Source: an uncultured Ruminococcus sp.
GTDB lineage: Bacteria > Bacillota > Clostridia > Oscillospirales > Ruminococcaceae
Direction of reading: 5' to 3'
DNA length: 7,020 nt
NCBI GenBank assembly: GCA_946540705.1
Contig: CAMNJD010000352.1
Coordinates: 1-7,020, forward strand
The position numbers and the translations under genes are program-made. Positions 4,899 to 7,020 of this stretch are shown in pieces. The notes beneath the pieces were generated by a model. It had not been told where the DNA came from. It saw only the letters and a program-made list of their open reading frames with translations, and did no database searches. Numbering within the stretch: the stretch's first letter is position 1; each line of letters begins with the position of its first letter.

Positions 4899-6809
4899 AT
4901 GAAAGAGATCATAAAGCGGATCATCAGTACAGCAGCGGCGGGCATCATCCTGTTCGGTGCGGCATGCAGCAGCGGGATGCAGGCCTTTGCGTATTCAGAG
5001 GTTCCGGTCAATGCCGGCAATTACGATATGGACAGTGAGGTCACAAACTTCATCGGTGCAAAAACTGCGGTCAGCACCTCGGAAATCGGCAGCGGCCTGA
5101 CCGTCACCTATCATATCTATTCGTTCATGACAGAGGGCTTTGCGAGCTGCAAGGTCGCGCTGGAATATCCGTCGGGAAGCGGCTTCAGCTTCGGCTCGGC
5201 GGCCTGCGGCACCGCGTTTTCGGGCATGTCGCCGGAAATTACCAAAAACGATTCCAGCCGGCAGATCATCCTGTCGCTGTCCTCCGCAAAGAACTGCGCC
5301 GTCACGAGCGGCACGCCGGAGCTGATGCGCGTGGAGGTCAGGATCCCGTCAGGCACAAAGGCGGGCAGCTATCAAATGCGCGTGCGGGTGCAGCAGTTCC
5401 TCGATTCCTCGGACAATCCCCTCTCCTACTATTCGAGCAACGGAGAGATCACCGTCAGCGGGGATACGCCCTCGGTGCAGACGAGTACAGTCTCCTTTGC
5501 CGCAAACGGCGGCAGCGGCAGCATGAATGCTGCTGCGGTCAGCACAGGCAGCAGCTATGTCCTCCCCGCCTGCGGATTCACAGCACCGTCCGGCAAGACC
5601 TTTGCGGGCTGGCAGGTCGGCTCAACGACCTATCAGGCCGGCAGCAGCATCCCGATTTCGGCCGACACGACCGTCACCGCAGTCTGGGCGCAGATTATCC
5701 GCACGGTCACATACGATGCGAACGGCGGCAGCGGCAGTATGAACATCGTAACAGTCAACGACGGCGGGACACTGACGCTCCCGGCCTGCGGATTTACCGC
5801 ACCGTCGGGCATGAGCTTCGCAGGCTGGCAGATCGGCCCGACAACCTATCAGCCGGGCAATACCGTCACGATTCAGGCGGATACAACCGTTTCGGCAGTC
5901 TGGGCGCAGGAAACAAGAACCGTGTCATTCGATGCAAACGGCGGCAGCGGCAGCATGAAAAGCGTGCTTGTCGCAGCGGGCGGGACACTGACGCTTCCGG
6001 AATGCGGCTTTACAGCGCCGTCGGGACGGTATTTCTCCGGCTGGCAGATCGGCGGGCAAACCTATGCGGCGGGCAGCAGCATCACTGTGACGCAGAACAT
6101 GACCGTGACCGCTGTCTGGGGACAGATCACATACACGGTCAGCTACGCGGCAAACGGCGGCAGCGGCAATATGAGCAGCAGCACGGTCAGTGCGGACAGC
6201 AGCTATACGCTCCCGGCCTGCGGCTTTACAGCGCCGTCGGGATACCGGTTCGCAGGCTGGCGCGTGAATGGGGAGCTTCGTCAGCCGGGCGAGAGCGTGC
6301 ATGTGACAGGCAATCTGACAGTCATCGCGCAGTGGGCAGAGGCCGCAGCGCGCACGGTCATCTACTCATCAAATGACGGCAGCGGGCGGTTCCTTCAGGT
6401 CACAGTGCAGGACGGCGACACGCTGATCCTGCCGCAGAACCAGTTTTCGCCGCAGCCGGGATTTGTGTTTGCGGGCTGGGTCAGCCGCGGCGTGCAGTAT
6501 CAGCCGGGCAGCAGCATCGTCATCACCGGTGACACCTCGATCACGGCGGCATGGGAAATGTCGTATCTGCAGGGGGATGTGGATTTAGGCGGTGCGGTTG
6601 ATGCTGCGGATGCGCAGCAGGCATTGAAGGCATATGTGAATATGCTTTCCGGCAAGCCGGACGGCCTTTCATCGGTTGCGCGGCTGGCCGGAGATATCGA
6701 CGGCGACGGTCAGGTGACGGCGGTCGATGCACAAATCATCCTGAAATATTACGTGGAAACGCTCGCGGGCAAGAACCCGACATGGGAATCGCTGCTCACG
6801 AAAAAGTAA
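4899..6809 (+). CDS. Secreted dockerin protein with five InlB-type B repeats
   Basis: A 636-residue exported protein with no recognisable catalytic domain. Residues 1-31 form a signal peptide: MKEIIKR, a hydrophobic core, and AFA before Y32 as the likely signal peptidase I site. C23 lies in a poor lipobox. Residues about 36-190 look like a beta-sandwich domain; the patterns SGLTVTYHIYSF, VEVRIPSGTKAGSY and a final GEITVSG resemble cohesin-like modules of ruminococcal proteins (inference). Residues 197-553 are five Listeria-Bacteroides (InlB B) repeats. Residues 559-632 are a type I dockerin: loop one is D560-x-D562-x-G564 with D571, lacking the usual acidic residue at position 5; loop two is canonical (D599, D601, D603, D610). 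Both loops are followed by AQ and a helix ending YV. The protein probably docks to a cohesin of a cell-surface scaffold and may work in adhesion or substrate binding; the ligand is unknown. It has its own promoter and terminator. Confidence 0.9.
   Translation: MKEIIKRIISTAAAGIILFGAACSSGMQAFAYSEVPVNAGNYDMDSEVTNFIGAKTAVSTSEIGSGLTVTYHIYSFMTEGFASCKVALEYPSGSGFSFGSAACGTAFSGMSPEITKNDSSRQIILSLSSAKNCAVTSGTPELMRVEVRIPSGTKAGSYQMRVRVQQFLDSSDNPLSYYSSNGEITVSGDTPSVQTSTVSFAANGGSGSMNAAAVSTGSSYVLPACGFTAPSGKTFAGWQVGSTTYQAGSSIPISADTTVTAVWAQIIRTVTYDANGGSGSMNIVTVNDGGTLTLPACGFTAPSGMSFAGWQIGPTTYQPGNTVTIQADTTVSAVWAQETRTVSFDANGGSGSMKSVLVAAGGTLTLPECGFTAPSGRYFSGWQIGGQTYAAGSSITVTQNMTVTAVWGQITYTVSYAANGGSGNMSSSTVSADSSYTLPACGFTAPSGYRFAGWRVNGELRQPGESVHVTGNLTVIAQWAEAAARTVIYSSNDGSGRFLQVTVQDGDTLILPQNQFSPQPGFVFAGWVSRGVQYQPGSSIVITGDTSITAAWEMSYLQGDVDLGGAVDAADAQQALKAYVNMLSGKPDGLSSVARLAGDIDGDGQVTAVDAQIILKYYVETLAGKNPTWESLLTKK
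5487..6554 (+). repeat. Five in-frame tandem repeats (InlB B type), 216-base period
   Basis: Repeat units begin at residues T197, T269, T341, T413 and T486, so the first four are exactly 72 residues (216 bases) apart and the last step is 73. Each has the pattern TV-[SFTY]-x-ANGGSG near its start, LPxCGFTAPSG in the middle, F(A/S)GW about ten residues later, and TVxAxW at its end. Units 3 and 4 share an identical 24-base block at 6003-6026 and 6219-6242, which suggests recent duplication or gene conversion. Unit 5 is divergent (SNDGSG, and N514 where the others have Cys). Confidence 0.9.
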
Positions 6810-6823
6810 ATCATCACAAGCAG

Positions 6824-6857
6824 ACCGGCGCCTGATCAGAGGTGCCGGTTTTGTTTG
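6824..6857 (+). terminator. Rho-independent terminator of the dockerin-protein gene
   Basis: Ten pairs, one of them G-U, between 6824-6833 and 6840-6849, with a 6-base loop, followed by TTTTGTTTG. It starts 15 bases after the stop codon. Confidence 0.88.
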
Positions 6858-6899
6858 CTCCCAAGCTGTCCTGCGGTTCATTTTTTCTGACTGCTCCCA

Positions 6900-6928
6900 T
6901 TGCACTTTTCCGCATAATATGGTATAAC
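6900..6928 (+). promoter_or_regulatory. Probable outward sigma-A promoter
   Basis: TTGCAC (6900-6905), a 17-base spacer and TATAAC (6923-6928), with an extended -10 TGG (6920-6922). Start is expected near 6935. Transcription would go directly into the repeat at 6975 and leave the window, so its target is not visible. Confidence 0.5.
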
Positions 6929-6942
6929 CGGGCAGTGCCCGG
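6928..6942. other. Short GC hairpin overlapping the outward promoter
   Basis: Perfect 6-bp arms at 6928-6933 and 6937-6942 with a 3-base loop. It begins at the last base of the -10 box and spans the predicted start, so it may be an operator-like dyad or chance. No T-run follows on either strand, which argues against a terminator. Confidence 0.4.
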
Positions 6943-6974
6943 CTCCGCGCAGGGCGTAAAATGAGCGCAAAAAT

Positions 6975-7020
6975 AAAGTTTTTGGTCGAGCTTTTTTCAA
7001 AAAGCCCGCAGGGTCGAGGG
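6975..7020 (+). repeat. Intergenic double-hairpin repeat, copy B (cut by the window end)
   Basis: Begins with AAAGTTT (6975-6981), followed by a hairpin with 7-bp arms at 6990-6996 and 6999-7005, then GGGTCGAGGG at 7011-7020. The order and sequence of blocks match copy A (69-14, minus strand), including the 10-base GGGTCGAGGG at the start of the second hairpin; the far arm of that hairpin lies beyond the window. The first stem differs in sequence from copy A but keeps its fold, as expected for a structure-conserved repeat family. Confidence 0.7.

Noticed and set aside
4879..4902. Seven-codon upstream frame whose TGA overlaps the ATG of the dockerin gene
   Set aside because: No properly spaced ribosome site precedes it; the strong AAAGGGAG lies inside this mini-frame and serves the ATG at 4899. 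The overlap is probably chance.
4962..4970. Lipobox at C23 of the dockerin protein
   Set aside because: The residues before C23 (FGAA) lack the usual Leu, Val or Ile at -3, and a standard AFA signal peptidase I site follows at 29-31. A lipoprotein is therefore less likely, though not excluded.
5487..6554. Repeats as a CRISPR array or noncoding satellite
   Set aside because: The units are 216 bases long, in frame, and encode a known protein repeat with conserved residues. There are no short identical repeats with unique spacers.
6961..7020. Small plus-strand frame from ATG 6961 into the repeat
   Set aside because: Only a weak AGGG precedes it, most of the frame is repeat sequence, and it is cut by the window end. 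Similar incidental frames arise wherever such a repeat lies.

Overview
The window looks like chromosomal DNA from an anaerobic gut or rumen Firmicute close to Ruminococcus (Oscillospiraceae, Clostridia). The evidence is a Clostridia-type one-chain pyruvate:ferredoxin oxidoreductase, a secreted protein ending in a type I dockerin with ruminococcal-style helices, Gram-positive ribosome binding sites, and consensus sigma-A promoters. The species cannot be fixed from the sequence alone.

Layout. (1) 1-69 is one copy of a double-hairpin intergenic repeat; a second, inverted and cut-off copy occupies 6975-7020, so the two copies bracket the window. (2) 230-676 on the minus strand encodes a 148-residue multi-pass membrane protein with a charged tail, followed by terminator-like hairpins at 181-221 and 139-169. 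(3) 677-1160 (484 bases) has no credible protein gene but is dense in signals. On the minus strand there are two sigma-A promoters (930-957 and 845-873), a run of roughly phased A-tracts between them, a predicted small RNA of about 117 nt (about 838 to 722), and its terminator at 722-749. On the plus strand there is the promoter (1027-1055) and about 100-nt leader of the next gene. (4) 1161-4694 is nifJ, a complete 1177-residue PFOR, closed by a strong terminator at 4720-4757. (5) 4811-4898 holds a separate promoter and leader. (6) 4899-6809 encodes a 636-residue secreted protein: signal peptide, a beta-sandwich domain that may be cohesin-like, five InlB-type B repeats of about 72 residues, and a C-terminal dockerin; a terminator follows at 6824-6857. 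(7) 6858-7020 holds a probable outward promoter (6900-6928), a small hairpin and the second copy of the intergenic repeat.

How the parts work together. nifJ and the dockerin gene point the same way, but a terminator and a good promoter lie between them, so they are probably independent transcripts. PFOR handles central fermentative carbon flow (pyruvate to acetyl-CoA, CO2 and reduced ferredoxin). The dockerin protein is exported and probably attaches to a cohesin-bearing scaffold on the cell surface. The least ordinary element is the divergent minus-strand unit upstream of nifJ: an rRNA-like promoter arrangement drives a short terminated transcript that exposes a 16S-3'-end-like (anti-Shine-Dalgarno) segment. 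It is either a free small RNA or an attenuated leader of the membrane-protein gene.
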